This document shows positions 12,265 through 24,388 of a stretch of 64,000 nucleotides of DNA, piece by piece. The position numbers were made by a program, and so were the translations under genes. The notes below the pieces were generated by a model, which was not told the DNA's origin, made no database searches, and was given only the letters and a program-made list of their open reading frames with translations. The first letter of the stretch is position 1. The number at the start of each line of letters is the position of its first letter. This DNA comes from Paramecium octaurelia (taxonomy: Eukaryota > Ciliophora > Oligohymenophorea > Peniculida > Parameciidae), in the NCBI GenBank assembly GCA_905182995.1, contig CAJJDP010000041.1, positions 370,577 through 434,576 of the forward strand. Reading direction: 5' to 3'.

Positions 12265-12439
12265 TTAATTATTTAACTGCATTTTAGTTATTTAACAACT
12301 TAATTATTAAAATTAGAATTGATAAAATAAAATACATATTATAAATGTGGATGTAGTAATGAGTAAACATTTACTGAGTGCATACAAATGTTATAGGGTG
12401 TATTATATTTAATATTTAAATAATAATTACATTAAAGTG

Positions 12440-15154
12440 TCAATCTTTCTCTTCTTCCTCTTCTTCTTCCTCAATTTTGAAACAATCTTATTCTACCTTA
12501 CTGTCTCTGTACAGATTGATCATAGACTTCTTCTCTATTAATTCGTCAAAAATCAGTTCAAATCGATTATTCTCAAGTACATTATCTGGAATGAATAACT
12601 TCTTATTTTGAGGCCACTCTTCAAAGTAGGGAGGGGGGAAAATGGGATCGATTGCAATTCTAACAGATTTAATTATAGGGGAAATACCGAAATAAGTTCT
12701 CAACCATGGCAGGGATGATTCTGCTCAAAAGAGGACAGGACAACTCCAGACATGGATTTGTGTTTGCTTCAATGAGCCAAAGCTTAAAATTATCATCTAT
12801 CATAAAATCTAACCCAAATAGCTAAGCATAAAATCTATAGTGTACTTCAAAACTATTTGATCTTCTCTATGGGTCTATTTTACCATAGGAGGCTTTCATA
12901 AGATCCAAGGCAACGTTTTTCATCTTCGGGTAAATGTCAATAAAAAAGTTGAATTTAGACTAAGGATGATAAGTATCAAGATATCTTTAATATTCGAGAA
13001 AGGAGATCTTATTGCCAAACTCAAACTTTCCGTAATCCTCATCTTTTGATTGAACAGCATCATTAGTTAAGTGAATGTATTTATTCAAACACTTGGTTGT
13101 AAATTCTTTCGATGATGTTCGAATATAACCTTCCTAATACCAGTACCCTTTGAAGATTCCATTCTAAGAGGTCAGGAGCATGTAGCATCTGATGTCAAAT
13201 TTCCTCTTGTTGTATAAGAATGGATTTTCGATGTACTATTAGACAATGTAGGTTCTTTGACGACCATCAGGCTATTCCTCATTTAAGATTTTGTTGATTT
13301 CTTATAAATCTTAACAAACAGTAATGCCATTTCCTCTGTTGGTGCATTCACCTGGCTTCACAATCCAAAGACTAATAGGTTTCGATCTTTTATCTCTTCG
13401 ATATTCTAATTATAACTTACGTTCGAGTTCTTTAATTTCCTCTTGTCTTTTATTATAGTAATCAACAAATTTGAAGTACTCAGTATCAGTCATTCCCTTT
13501 TGAATGTGAAAGGTGATAGGAATGTACTTGGTGTAATCCTCCTTTATAATTTTGAAGTAATTCCTCATATTGTAAAAGAGTGCCTTCTTATTGCCTAAAT
13601 GCCAATTGTCTTGCATATGATTGTGCATCTTGTAATTCTTACTCTCCTGCTGGATGGTGGTCTGTAACTAAACGATTATGTAAATATTTTACTCCTTTAA
13701 TAGTCATAAGCAGTTTCTCAGTGCAATCACTAAATACAATCTGGGAATCCCACTAATTATTTTCTTCCATATAGTTGAGAATTTTATGTAAATCAACTTG
13801 ATTAAAGATCCTCTTTAATTAGTTCAAATTGGAGATTTGCAACCTTTTCTTGGATTGGATTGACTGTCTTAATTACTGATTGACGCTCAAGACGGGCACG
13901 GATCTAGGTTTGACATGAATGTCCAATTCAGAATCACTAGATTCAACCACAGTGTCTTCAATACTTTGAATAAAGGAGTCGTTGTTATAGTTGGTATCAT
14001 TGGTGGGCATATTAAAAGTGGGCAAACACTCAATACAAGCATTTTATTTCAATTAGGTCCAAGCCATGTTCACTTTGCTCACATCCAAGGATTCTACTTC
14101 TTGCCACCACCACCTTTATCTGAAGAGATTCTTTAACAGACTTCCATTGTTGCCCTTGCCCACATAAAAGTAATAAGCAGGGACATCCATCTTCAATGGA
14201 GACTAGATGCATTGATTATTAGAGAAATTGATTTTGTTAATAAAGCAACGGTATGAGGTGTGTTTTTGATTAAGTTTATCCTTTTAAGAATTTTGTTGTT
14301 ATAAGATCTGTTGTTATTGCGTGGTTTATAGTTGTCTTTTCTTTCTCTTGACTTGCAATTTCTTCTCGGTGGACTCGGCCATTTTTTAATTAGTCTATGG
14401 TTAGACATGTGGCTCTTGGTGGTTTTGAGTATACCTCCTCTCATTTATTTGAGTCAATTTTGGTTATATGTTTAGCTTTTAAGTTTTGGTTTTTTTTGAA
14501 CTGGATCTTTGATTGGGTGATCCTGATCGACTGGTCAAATTTTCATTTTGCATTGTTTTGTGAATGAAGGGTGTTGAGGAGGTTCTGCCAATTTTGTCAT
14601 TGTTATCTTTGGATTCTGAGCGTTTCACATTTTTCTTCTGATCGCTGCGATTGATCATTGGACTTACTAATTTACAACTTTTGGAGGTGGAAGTTTCGAT
14701 GGGATCCTTATCTTTGGATTGAGTCCTTATTTAAGGACGGACAGCTATAAACTAAAGTGGAGGTAATACTTTTTTATTTTCTATGAGGTTATTTAATTTA
14801 GTTACATCGTTCGACTTCTGACATTGAAGGATTCAGTTTGGAAGCGTAGTAAGGATGGTTTTCTTGTTTGATTTCAGAAGTGACATCCTTGTAATTGCAT
14901 GAGGTATCGTGAGATTAAAGATTTGCTATCCTCTATTTCTCTATGGGAACAAGTCCCTTAGAAACAAGACATAAAAGCATTTCTTGGGGGTACTATTTGG
15001 CACGAGGTTTATTCCTTTGAGTGAATTGCAAGTGCTCAAGTCGATGTTAATTTGGTCTCGGAGCAACCCACTTGGTATTTTGCATTGAGTAGTAATCCTT
15101 GCTGTTGTTTAAAGATTCAGATAATTTAGTATTGTAACGGAGTTAGAAGATCAT
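12440..15154 (-). CDS. Tubulin tyrosine ligase-like (TTLL) enzyme
   Basis: 878 residues with introns 14781-14805 (25 nt), 13668-13692 (25 nt) and 12660-12687 (28 nt). TTLL proteins ligate glutamate or glycine to tubulin tails, mainly on cilia. The last half carries the ATP-grasp core: LWIVKPGECTNRGNGI near residue 580, FDIRCYMLLTS, HLTNDAVQ, and EANTNPCLELSCPLLSRIIP near 780. Upstream, KMHNHMQDNW...KKALFYNM, YIPITFHI and VGKGNNGSLLKNLFRQRWWW resemble the N-terminal part of the TTLL3/8/10 (glycylase-type) branch. About 300 N-terminal residues are low complexity, with Lys/Gln/Ser runs. The C-terminus is a Glu tract. Family is certain; subclass is a guess. Confidence 0.93.
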
Positions 15155-15238
15155 TATGATTATATATGTATATATTTATTTAATTAATGTTCAACTCTGT
15201 GTTCCATTTCATTTAATAAATATAATTACATCAATATC

Positions 15239-16614
15239 TCAGAAAGAACTTTGCCTTTGCTAACTTTTCCCCTCATTAAATTTAATGTACTGACTGACCA
15301 TCTCATTAACCTAAACTTGAGTAACCTCGACACTATCTCTAAGCACGAACTTCTTGAACAACAAGTACAACACGATAATAAAAATTGCGATCAGAATAGA
15401 AACAAACAGCATCACCCAAAATAGATAATGTTAACCCTCGGATTCGAATTGTTAGTAGTTCTCCACTTCAGATCTGCAAACCGAAGGCGGAGTAATAAAA
15501 CCTCTTAATGAATTGTAAACTATTACTGTTGCAAATTTCACCAAAAATTCCCTTGCCTGTCAATTATCCCTTGTAAACCACTGAATTCACAGCCACTGAT
15601 GGTACGCCAACCATCCCAGCAAAATCAGCTGAATGTAACTATTAATCCAAAATAAAATTATAAGCAATCGTATAATTCTTTGTAACATGATGATTAGAAA
15701 TATCCAAAAAGGACGTCTCTATGCAATTATTAATTTTATCTGCAGACAATTTTAGAGTGTTTATTATCTTATTTCCACATATATTATAGGCCTGAGCTTT
15801 GGTGCATTTAAAATTAAATGCATTCTAAAATTAGAATAGAAAAGTTACCATGTATAGAAAGTATTCTTTTCCATCATTCTCAAAGATACAGCTTTATCTA
15901 AGAACTTCCTCAACTATGTTTCTTCCTGATGCTACTCCTTCCCCATCTGGATCAATTGCACAATACCTTCTTGAACATATGCAATTGTCTGAATCAATTT
16001 AGTAATCTAAATCTTTGCCAAAGCTATTGCCATCAAAGATTTTATAACCAATCTTATAACCAACTTCCTCATTTTTTAAGAGATCGTAATATTAAGAGAA
16101 CTCATCGACTACTCTGTATGAATCCCTATCACTTACGTCCAAACTCAATGTTACAAGTACTCGTGATGTTTTTTAGACATCGAATTTCACTAAGGTAAAG
16201 ACCTTCTCATCAGAAACTTCAAGCACTCCAAGTCTTTTAACGTAATCCTTCATAATAAAAAAATCCCTTTATGAAATTATTATTGATGGAATATTCACCT
16301 ATTTTATAGAATCAAAGTTATACTAAGTATCCCTGACCATCATCTTCCATAACCAAATCAGATTCCAATGGACTTTCATTATTATTGCCAATTATGGCTA
16401 ATGAGTACCCAGCTTTCTCGGCATTTAAGACTTTAGTGACTAATGAACAATTTCCTCTCCCCATCATAATAAATTGGCTGCTATAAGCCGATTGGAGAGC
16501 ACTGCATCCATCATTAGGTTCAGCCATATCAACATATCCCATTAGTCGATGTCCAAATGGAATTACGCTAATATATGATATAAATGAGCTCAAACCCAAA
16601 ATTAGGTAATGCAT
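15239..16614 (-). CDS. Vacuolar-sorting-receptor-like PA-domain membrane protein
   Basis: 434 residues with introns 16299-16323 (25 nt), 15825-15848 (24 nt) and 15557-15578 (22 nt). The order is: signal peptide; a protease-associated (PA) domain ending VMEDDGQGYLVNIPSIII; then a cysteine-containing luminal region with CAIDPDGEG and GRNIVEEVLRQSC, close to plant VSR/BP-80 motifs; one TM helix (YLFWVMLFVSILIAIF); and a cytosolic tail of about 40 residues. Plant VSRs carry hydrolases from the Golgi to the vacuole. The same role here, in delivery to phagolysosomes or dense granules, is inference. EGF repeats of the plant proteins were not seen. Confidence 0.85.
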
Positions 16615-17149
16615 TTTATACTTTAGACCCTAAACGATCCACCAATTCAGGGGGTCTTAGAACCTTCATTTCACAATCGACTAATGTAACAATACAGACA
16701 AAAAAGAGAATAAATTACATTTGATATTTTTAAATATGAATTATCATATTTCAAATCAATGTCTATTACAAAATTCATAAGTATGAGTATAAGTATGTGG
16801 GGTGTATAAATATAATCATAGAATTTCAGATTATAAGCAACATAAACTTCTGAGATCTAAGATGTTTATGGAATACTGAGTCGAACAAGATATATTTGAA
16901 CATCAGGAATCCAAACCCAAAGTAGTTTTAATTGGATGTATGTAATAATAAGAATGGATTATCTTTGTTAATCATTTATAGAACTTTCAGAAGATGCATG
17001 GAATTTTAGGGTCCGAACAAATGAGGAATATTGTTATTATTAATCGATTAAGTGTTGAATATAGTTTAAAATTGTATCAATTAATGTGGAATGAAATATA
17101 TATACTGATGACTTCTGTGATGTAATTATTTAAATATTTATTATATCTA
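16615..17149. other. Region between VSR-like gene and Rab gene
   Basis: It holds the divergent 5' ends of the two neighbours. The frame of the Rab gene stays open upstream back to TGA 16877-16879, and part of it (around 16915) reads KPKVVLIGC, which is strand-like for a GTPase. It lacks a convincing start, so I do not call a gene. Confidence 0.4.
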
Positions 17150-17857
17150 ATGATTAAGGAGTATGACTATTTGTTTAAGTTGGTGATTGTGGGCAACTCA
17201 GGAGTGGGGAAGTCGTCCTTGCTATTGCGATTTTCAGATGACACTTTTAGTGATTCCTATTTAACTACAATTGGAGTGGACTTCAGATTTAAGACTTTAG
17301 AAATTGATGGCAAGAAAGTAAAGTTGTAAATCTGGGACACAGCAGGACAGGAAAGGTTCCGAACAATAACCAGTGCATATTATAAGGTATATGATGAATT
17401 TGATGGAAGGGTGCTGATGGGATTGTGATGGTGTATGATGTGTCCTCACTTGCATCATTTGAAGATATTGATAGATTTTGGATTAATGAGGTAGATTCAT
17501 ATGCGGAGAAGAATGTAGAGTTACTGTTGTTGGGAAACAAGAGCGATATCGAAGATAAAGCGTAAGATTATGCTATTACTATGTCAGTGTCACCACACAA
17601 AAGGCTCTAGATTATGCAGCCACACGAAGGATGGCGCATATGGAAGCAAGTGCCAAGACTGCCGATTAGGTATCCAAGGCTTTCATTTAACTTGCAAAGA
17701 AACTGATTGCCAAAAAGGATTCTCAAGGACAGAAAGGTTAGGGGTAATAATATTATTAATTCATTTAAAAAGCCCTTAGAGAAGTCAACAAACTCCAGGT
17801 TAGAAAATTAGCCAACAAGCAGAAGATAGCAAAAAGGACAAGGAAAAGTGTTGTTGA
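17150..17857 (+). CDS. Rab-family small GTPase, Rab1/Rab8-like
   Basis: 209 residues with introns 17387-17409 (23 nt), 17562-17587 (26 nt) and 17744-17772 (29 nt). All GTPase boxes are present: GNSGVGKSS (P-loop, about residues 15-23), TTIGVDF (switch I), [11 protein letters not shown] (switch II), GNKSD, and EASAK. The protein ends ...KEKCC, a double-cysteine geranylgeranylation site. Rab proteins direct vesicle tethering and fusion. The switch I region fits the Rab1/8/10 group of ER-Golgi or exocytic Rabs. Exact paralogy cannot be settled by eye. It converges on LSG1, with 132 bp between the two stops. Confidence 0.95.
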
Positions 17858-17989
17858 ATATATTAATATTGAGTTTTTACTAATCACAATATTTCTCATA
17901 TTTATCCTCTTTTGCCTTGAATGTATGTTTTATATAAAGTTTCCTTCTAATTTTATTGTAAATTTAGATATTTTTTTATGTCAATAGGA

Positions 17990-19849
17990 TCACCTAAAAT
18001 GCTGTTACAAATATATAGTACCTCTTTAGAAATTGTGCTTTATCTCTCTCCTTTGTTCCTTTGTTAATTTGATGCCATGAACCTTCTTCCCTTCCATTAA
18101 TTGAGCTAAGTTCTCTTGAGTGAATATCTCTAGTATCTCTTCATTCGAGATTTTCTTTTCTTGAATCAACTGGTTTTCAAATTGATTATCAATATTGGCA
18201 TCATCATTTAACTGATGTTGTTGTTATTATTGTTAATGAATTAGATTTTCTAAATCCTCTAAGGGATTAGATTACCATAATGCCTCACCCTAATAACTTG
18301 GAGGCAATTTCACAAATAGTAATTTACCATTAATAAAATCTTTTAACATTAATTTGGCTGCTTTGGCTTCATCAGGCAATCCTCTGCCTGTCATGAATCC
18401 TCTTTTCTTACTATAAGTAGATAGCACAGTAGAAGCATCGATAAGTTTGAATTCTTGAAGATTGATTCCGTACAATTTCTCAAAAACAATTTTAGGAATT
18501 CTTTCAGCCAACAAATCCATTGGACTTAAATAATCTTTGATGTTGTCAATTGGTAACACACCATTGCATACCATTTCAGCTCTAGATGACGAAGCATTGG
18601 GGAATATCAAACCTGGACAATCACATAACTTAAATTAGAATAAAGATTAATACTAATAGATATTTTTCCAATGGAATTGTCTAGAAATGCTTTGTTTTTC
18701 CAGGTCTTGCTGCAACTCCAACTAATTTCTTATTACAAAGAGCATTGATGACTGAACTCTTACCAACATTAGGATATCCCACCATACCAATAATGACTGT
18801 ATTCTCATCATGTTATATATCATGATCATCCTATTCAATCACTTTGGTTGTCTCCACATTCTCTTATCTTTACTTCCTAATCTTTTACACCAATGATTTC
18901 AACTCTGATAACAATATCCTTCTGTCTGCTATTCGTGATGTATTTATAAATGCTTCTAAGTTTTCTTCAATTTTAGGTTCTTCTTATTAAATTAGAATAT
19001 TGGTTGCATCTTACACTTATTCTTCCTTATCAATTTTCTCTTATTCCAATTTGGCACTAAAGAACATGTGATTCAAATTCTTTGAATTCAAAAAGGCTGA
19101 CCACTCCTCTCTAATTTTATCAGAAATCAAATCGCTTTTGTTTATCAATAGAAAATTGATCTTTGTTTGATTCTTTCTGTAAACTCTATTTTATTCCTCA
19201 TGCACGTATTTAGTCAAGTCATTGCAATGATAGAATAGGATGTCTCTTCCATCTACCACTTAAACCAAAATATCTGCTTTCTCTACCACTCTCCACAATT
19301 ACTTCCAAACTTCAATATTCTTCTCATAAGGAGTCAATTAGATCTAGTAATGTTCCTCTTCGAACTTTGCCAATTCCTTTCTCCACTTTAAAAAATTCTC
19401 ATTCTCCATCAACCTCAATTACTCAACTGTAGTCTTTTCATCCCATCTAGGTCTCCTTGGTATTTGTAAGTCAACCAACAATTGGTTCTTCTAATAATCG
19501 TACACTGATGAATTCGGTAATTGTCCCTTTCTTATTGCATTTACATTTATCACTAACTAAAAATTATACACTTTTGTCTTACTTATTTCTGCTATTCATT
19601 TACCACCACATCTGATTTCTTCTCTGCCTAATATTTAATATTTGCCATCTCTGCCATCTACAAATATTCATTCAATGGATTCTAATCAATTATTGATTAC
19701 AAGTTCTCTTATTAAATTTGATACTCTTCCTTCACTACCTTCCCATCATGAAAGAACTATCCTTGATTCTGAACTTTTGCTGCTCCTTCATTCATTTTCC
19801 TTTATTGTTGTCTCTGTAGAGCCTTACCCAAATTAGATTTCTTAGACAT
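17990..19849 (-). CDS. LSG1: LSG1, circularly permuted GTPase of 60S maturation
   Basis: 602 residues with introns 19557-19582 (26 nt) and 18629-18653 (25 nt). LSG1 is a cytoplasmic GTPase that releases NMD3 from pre-60S ribosomal subunits. The GTPase boxes occur in the permuted order typical of this family: INKSD (G4) first, then GYPNVGKSS (G1), GKTKHFQT, and LCDCPGLIF (G3). The N-terminus MSKKSNLGKAL and the IPRRPRW stretch before FLKWRKEL match the known eukaryotic proteins. The linker between G4 and G1 is acidic, as usual. Its start codon lies only 22 bp from that of the divergent C2 gene. Confidence 0.95.
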
Positions 19850-19871
19850 TCACAAATTTAAAAATATTAAA
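19850..19871. promoter_or_regulatory. 22-bp divergent intergenic region
   Basis: Only 22 bp separate the ATG of LSG1 (minus) from the ATG of the C2 gene (plus). Both genes are well supported, so both promoters must overlap this spacer and the opposing 5' coding ends. No specific element is recognised. Confidence 0.6.
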
Positions 19872-21282
19872 ATGTCATTAGTCGGTTCTGGCACCTTAAT
19901 TGTCAAACCTCTCAAAGCAAAACTAACTCACGACACTGAATTCCTAGGCAAAATGGATCCTTATTGCAGGGTCACTCTTGGTAATTAAAGACAAAGGACA
20001 AGAGAACATACAGATGCAGGTACCAGAAATATTCATATAAAAGGAAAGCATCCTTCATGGAATCAATCATTAAGCTTTAGACGTACAAATGAATACATAG
20101 CTGATATCCAAATTTGGGATGCTGATGAAGTAACTGAAGATGATTTAGTTGGAGAATGTTCCATAGCCCTATAACCATATTTGGTAGATATTCCTAAACC
20201 AGCTGAATGGATCAACTTAAGTTACAAAGTAATTTAAATAATATTTAAAAACTCAGGGAAAATCAGCTGGATAGCTATACATTGCGTTTGAATGGTTTGC
20301 TGATTCAAAATATTAACCGTAAGCCTAAATCCCTTCAAATCCACAATATTATCAATAAAATAATGTGATCCCAATGCAACCTCCAGGAGCTCCTTATTAT
20401 CAATAACCATACAATTAATAAATGCCCTATTAGTAACCTCCCAATTATCCATAATAATAAGTTTAATATCCCTAACCACCACCCTATTCTTAACCAGGCT
20501 TCTAAGGAGGATATCCATAGAATCAATAATAAAAGTATCCCCAGTAAGGCTATACGCCTAATTACCCTCCTAACCCATATTAGCCAAATCCACAACAAGG
20601 ATACCCACCCTAACAACCTCCAAATTATCCACCAAATTAACCCCCTGGTTATCCTCCAAACTAACCACCTAATTACCCACCAAATCAACCACCAAACTAT
20701 CCACCAAATCAACCACCTAACTATCCTCCCAATTAACCACCTAATTATCCACCAAATCAACCACCAAACTATCCACCCAATTAACCACCTAATTATCCTC
20801 CAAATTAACCACAAAACTATCCACCAAATCAACCACAAAATTAACCACCATACCCACCATAAAATTAATAATAAGGATATCCAAATTATGCCTAAACTAT
20901 GTAAAATAATCCTTAAGGATATCCAAATCAAAATTAAGCACCAAATCCTAACAATTAATAACCTCCTAATTATCAAGGAGGCTAACCTTAAAACTACCCT
21001 AATAATTAAGCATAGGGTGGCTATCCAAATAATCAAATGCCATTAAATTAATAAGCTTAGACCTTACCACTAGGGCAATAATATCCAAGCTTACCTCCTC
21101 TCAATCAGCCTTATCCTAATGTTCCTCCTGGCTAATAACCTCCTCCTCAGCCAAATTAAGTGCCTCCTCCACCTCCAGGTTAATAATAACCACCTGCATT
21201 TTATCCTGGCTAAACTATGCCAAATTAACAGTATCCAATGAATTACGACCCAAACAAGATACCTAATCCAATGGGCAATTGA
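19872..21282 (+). CDS. C2-domain protein with proline/glutamine repeat tail
   Basis: 460 residues, one intron at 20229-20256 (28 nt). Residues 1 to about 120 form a C2 domain: GTLIVKPLKAK, FLGKMDPYCRVTLG, HPSWNQSLSF and IQIWDADEVTEDDLVGE give the strand order and several calcium-binding Asp/Glu positions. This suggests calcium-dependent lipid binding. The rest is a Pro/Gln/Tyr/Asn/Gly-rich disordered tail, with a tandem NYPPNQPP block in the middle and MGN at the C-terminus. Many Gln are TAA or TAG. Such C2 plus PGYxx tails occur on membrane-associated adaptor proteins in several eukaryotes; the target here is unknown. Confidence 0.88.
20590..20860 (+). repeat. Tandem 24-bp repeat coding NYPPNQPP
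   Basis: About ten imperfect copies of a 24-bp unit, coding N-Y-P-P-N-Q-P-P with variants GYPPNQPP and NYPPNQPQ. Third positions vary (CCA/CCT/CCC, CAA/TAA), so selection on the protein repeat is likely. The opposite strand shows a long hydrophobic Trp/Ile-rich frame only because of this repeat. Confidence 0.9.
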
Positions 21283-21419
21283 AGCATTCCTTGATTAATA
21301 TAAAAAAATAAAAACTTATCATATTATTGCGTTTAAATTAATATGATTCGTATTAATAAACATTTGATATGTTCTTTGCGATTCTAGAATTAGGGTCGTA
21401 ATTTAAAAAAAATAACAAA

Positions 21420-21976
21420 ATGTATCGCTATATATCAGAATAAGGATTCAAAACTCCAGCTATAATCAATTCCCTAAAAATATTTGTCAGAGATTTCAAA
21501 GATGTTTCATCAATTTAAGCAACTAAATTGAATTCAGAAGAAATCGCATCAGCACTTGAAATTCACTCACTATAATGGCATCCAACGAAGGACACAACAA
21601 GAATAAAGAAAGAATTTAAGTTTAATTCATTTAAAAAGACATTTGCATTTATGGGATCCATTTCAGCAGTTGCTGAAGAAATGCATCGTATTATATTTAA
21701 TCTAAATATTTATTAGATTATCCAAAATGGACCTAAAAAGAAAATGTTGTCAATGTGGAAATTACTACAAACGATTGTTCTGGCATTTCAGTAAAGGACA
21801 TTCTCTTAGCTTTTACAATGGATTAATTGGCTATGGAAATCAAAAATACTTAAATTACATCTGTTTGTGACAGTCCAAAGGTTGTGGATTCTCAAATACT
21901 AAATGCTTGGAACTAAAACTTCTCGAAAACCGAAGAGATTCTATAGAATCTTCAAAGGAATGCTGCCCAACTATGA
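21420..21976 (+). CDS. Pterin-4a-carbinolamine dehydratase-like protein 1
   Basis: 175 residues, one intron at 21688-21716 (29 nt). The PCD/DCoH fold is recognisable in the core: FKKTFAFMGSISAVAEEM, then HHYPKW, then VVNVEITTNDCSGISVKDILLAF. PCD dehydrates 4a-hydroxy-tetrahydrobiopterin, and the family also serves as HNF1 dimerisation cofactor. The HH pair is present, but the third catalytic His (THD in typical enzymes) is Asn here (TND). N- and C-terminal extensions of about 50 residues each are unusual for a family of about 100 residues. Activity is doubtful. A paralog of identical length lies at 24389. Confidence 0.82.
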
Positions 21977-22185
21977 TATATATATTACATATATTTTAAT
22001 TATCACACATCGATATTGGGTTTTTCATGTAAGATACTTTACATATTATTATAAAAATTATAATTACAAATAGTATGATTTAACAAAATTATATAATAAT
22101 TTACGATATTGAATTCTAATATAAGTAATTATATTATTTATACTCGATTATTCATTTATTAACTACTAATTTTAAATTTGAATCC

Positions 22186-24015
22186 ATGAAGCTCTAGAAA
22201 GCTTTAGAAGCACAGAAGGCTCCAAATCTAATATTATCTGATTAAATACTAAATGAAGAAGGCTGTGTGGTTGTAGCCTAATTTTTAGCTCAAAATACTC
22301 AATTTATAAACATTGAACTAAGAGGATGTAATATAAATGGAAGAGGATTTGAACGCATTTGTCGTTCAATAAGTCCGGATGCAAGAACATTGATTGCTGA
22401 ATGGAATGCCATAGGTGGAGGTGTTAGTGCATTGTGCGATTTATTAATGAATCCCTCATATAAATTGCAATTAGTTGACCTTAAAAACAATAGAATCCAA
22501 GCTGATCATTGTGCTAGAATATGTTAAATGTTAAAGCAGAATACATCATTATAATCATTGAATTTAAAATGGAATGAAATTGGAGAAAGAGGAGCTCAAT
22601 ATTTGTTAGAAGGACTAAATGGCAATAGAAATTTAAAATTTTTAGACGTCTCTTGCAATAAGATACCCGAAGGATTAGCAACATAAATCAGGGAAAGGAT
22701 TGAGTAGAATAGATCAACTGATTTGATGGCCAAAAACTCAACAGGAATCAAAGAATCATAGAGAAATGCATTTTAGCCGGTTAAAACTATACCAAAAACT
22801 GCAGCCACAACAAACCCACCTGAAAGAGCAGTCAAAAAAAATGATGCTATTAGGGTTGCTTAATTGAAAGAATAAATTGATTAAGAATTACGATAAAACA
22901 GATTAATGAATGAAGAACTCACCAATAGGATGAATGCCTTAAGATAAGAGATACTATCTAAAGAACAAGCTGTAAGTATGGCTAAAAGACACTTTGAAGA
23001 AGAAGTTACAAGGAAATCTATCATTGAGGCGGAATATACTTAAGTTAAACGATAATTTGATGAATTAGGCAAGGCAAGTGATTACAGATAATAAGAAGTG
23101 ATGAATGAATATGTTGCCAAAAATAAGCATGTATTAGCATTGGAAAATGAATATATGCATGAGTTATCCCAAATCAGACATGACAATAAGGTTTATATAT
23201 TAAATTAAACTTATTTAGTTATAAATTGATTAGATTAATGCAAATTGGTAACCTAGATTGGATGGCATTCAGAGCAAATTCAATTCATTAATGAAAGCTA
23301 ATGATCAATACAACTAATAATTGTTAAGGATGAAAGAGTTCTTCTTAAAAATGAGATTAGATCATGATGAGAATGTCAAAGCTGTTGAAGGTAGGCTTCT
23401 AATTGAAGAAAAAGCCAAGTATAATCATTAAATTGAATTACTAAAAAAAAGGGAGATGGAATCCTAATAGACTTTGAAAGTATTTCTTAATCAATAAAAA
23501 AGAGAGCTGAAAATGAAAGCCAATCTATCTAGGATGATATGTAGAGATTAGAAACAAATTTGACCCGAGATAGATAATTAATTGAGGAATAAATTTAGTA
23601 AGAAAGGGAGAAGGTTCATCAAACACATCTGCAAATCAGTAAAAGAAGCATTAAACAAGAAAAACTAATAAACAATAATATTGTTTTAGATCATCATATT
23701 GATAATCTAATTAGGAAAATAGATGAAACATTCTTCATCTTAAACATTTAAAAAGGTAATTGATGCACTATTTTAGATAGAGGAATGGATGACATTTAAT
23801 AAAGAAGAATATTGTAAGAAAGACAATATGCTCTTCACAAAACCAACTTATAGTTATAACATTAGAGAATATTAGAATTAGAACGACTTATGAGTAATCA
23901 AGAAGGGAATAACATTAAATTAAGGGCTGAATATGAAAAGTTATGTCATATAGTCCAAGGAAAAGTATAAAATGCAGTCATTGAAACTTGTAGGCTAAAT
24001 CTCTAATTAGGATGA
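22186..24015 (+). CDS. LRRC45-like leucine-rich repeat and coiled-coil protein
   Basis: 585 residues with introns 23191-23218 (28 nt), 23480-23502 (23 nt) and 23756-23776 (21 nt). Residues 1 to about 165 are RI-type leucine-rich repeats: INIELRGCNING, LVDLKNNRIQADHC, SLNLKWNEIGERGAQYL and LKFLDVSCNKIPEG. The order and the LKWNEIGERGA/LDVSCNKIP pattern match animal LRRC45, a centriole-linker and transition-zone protein. The rest, from about 200 to the end, is nearly continuous heptad-rich coiled coil (Gln, Glu, Lys, Arg). A basal body role is inferred from the homology. Other LRR-coiled-coil proteins cannot be excluded. Confidence 0.8.
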
Positions 24016-24388
24016 TTTCGATATTTATAAAATATATAATAATAATTAAATTTATAATAATTATTATTTTATTATTACAAGAATTCCAAATTTGTATTAT
24101 CTTTTTTGAATTAAATGGAAATTATTTATCTTTCTCCAAATAAATGGCAAAAAGCACAGGAGGATTAATTGGTTGGTCTACAAGGATAATTTGATATTAA
24201 TAATTTTTTTTATTTAAAAAAATTCAGAAATGTTCAATGTATCAAATTGGTTGGAAGATCGAATAAAATGAAAATATTTTATTTTATTAACTTAAGGTAT
24301 AATATGATGACAAATTATTCAATTAATTGCATACTTTTAGTTAGTTTAAATCCAATTAAAGAAAATCGTTTTAGCATTATTAATATCT
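24016..24388. other. AT-rich spacer, no gene seen
   Basis: A 373-bp spacer between LRRC45-like and PCD-like 2. The first direct-repeat copy begins inside it at 24301. No coding frame is supported. Confidence 0.4.

Noticed and set aside
14030-14444. Minus-strand 60- and 83-residue frames
   Set aside because: They are out-of-frame readings inside the TTLL gene, whose own frame continues through this region to ATG 15154.
20335-21036. 233-residue minus-strand hydrophobic Trp/Ile/Leu frame
   Set aside because: It is the antisense of the NYPPNQPP repeat and the Pro/Gln tail of the C2 gene; its periodicity is explained by that repeat.
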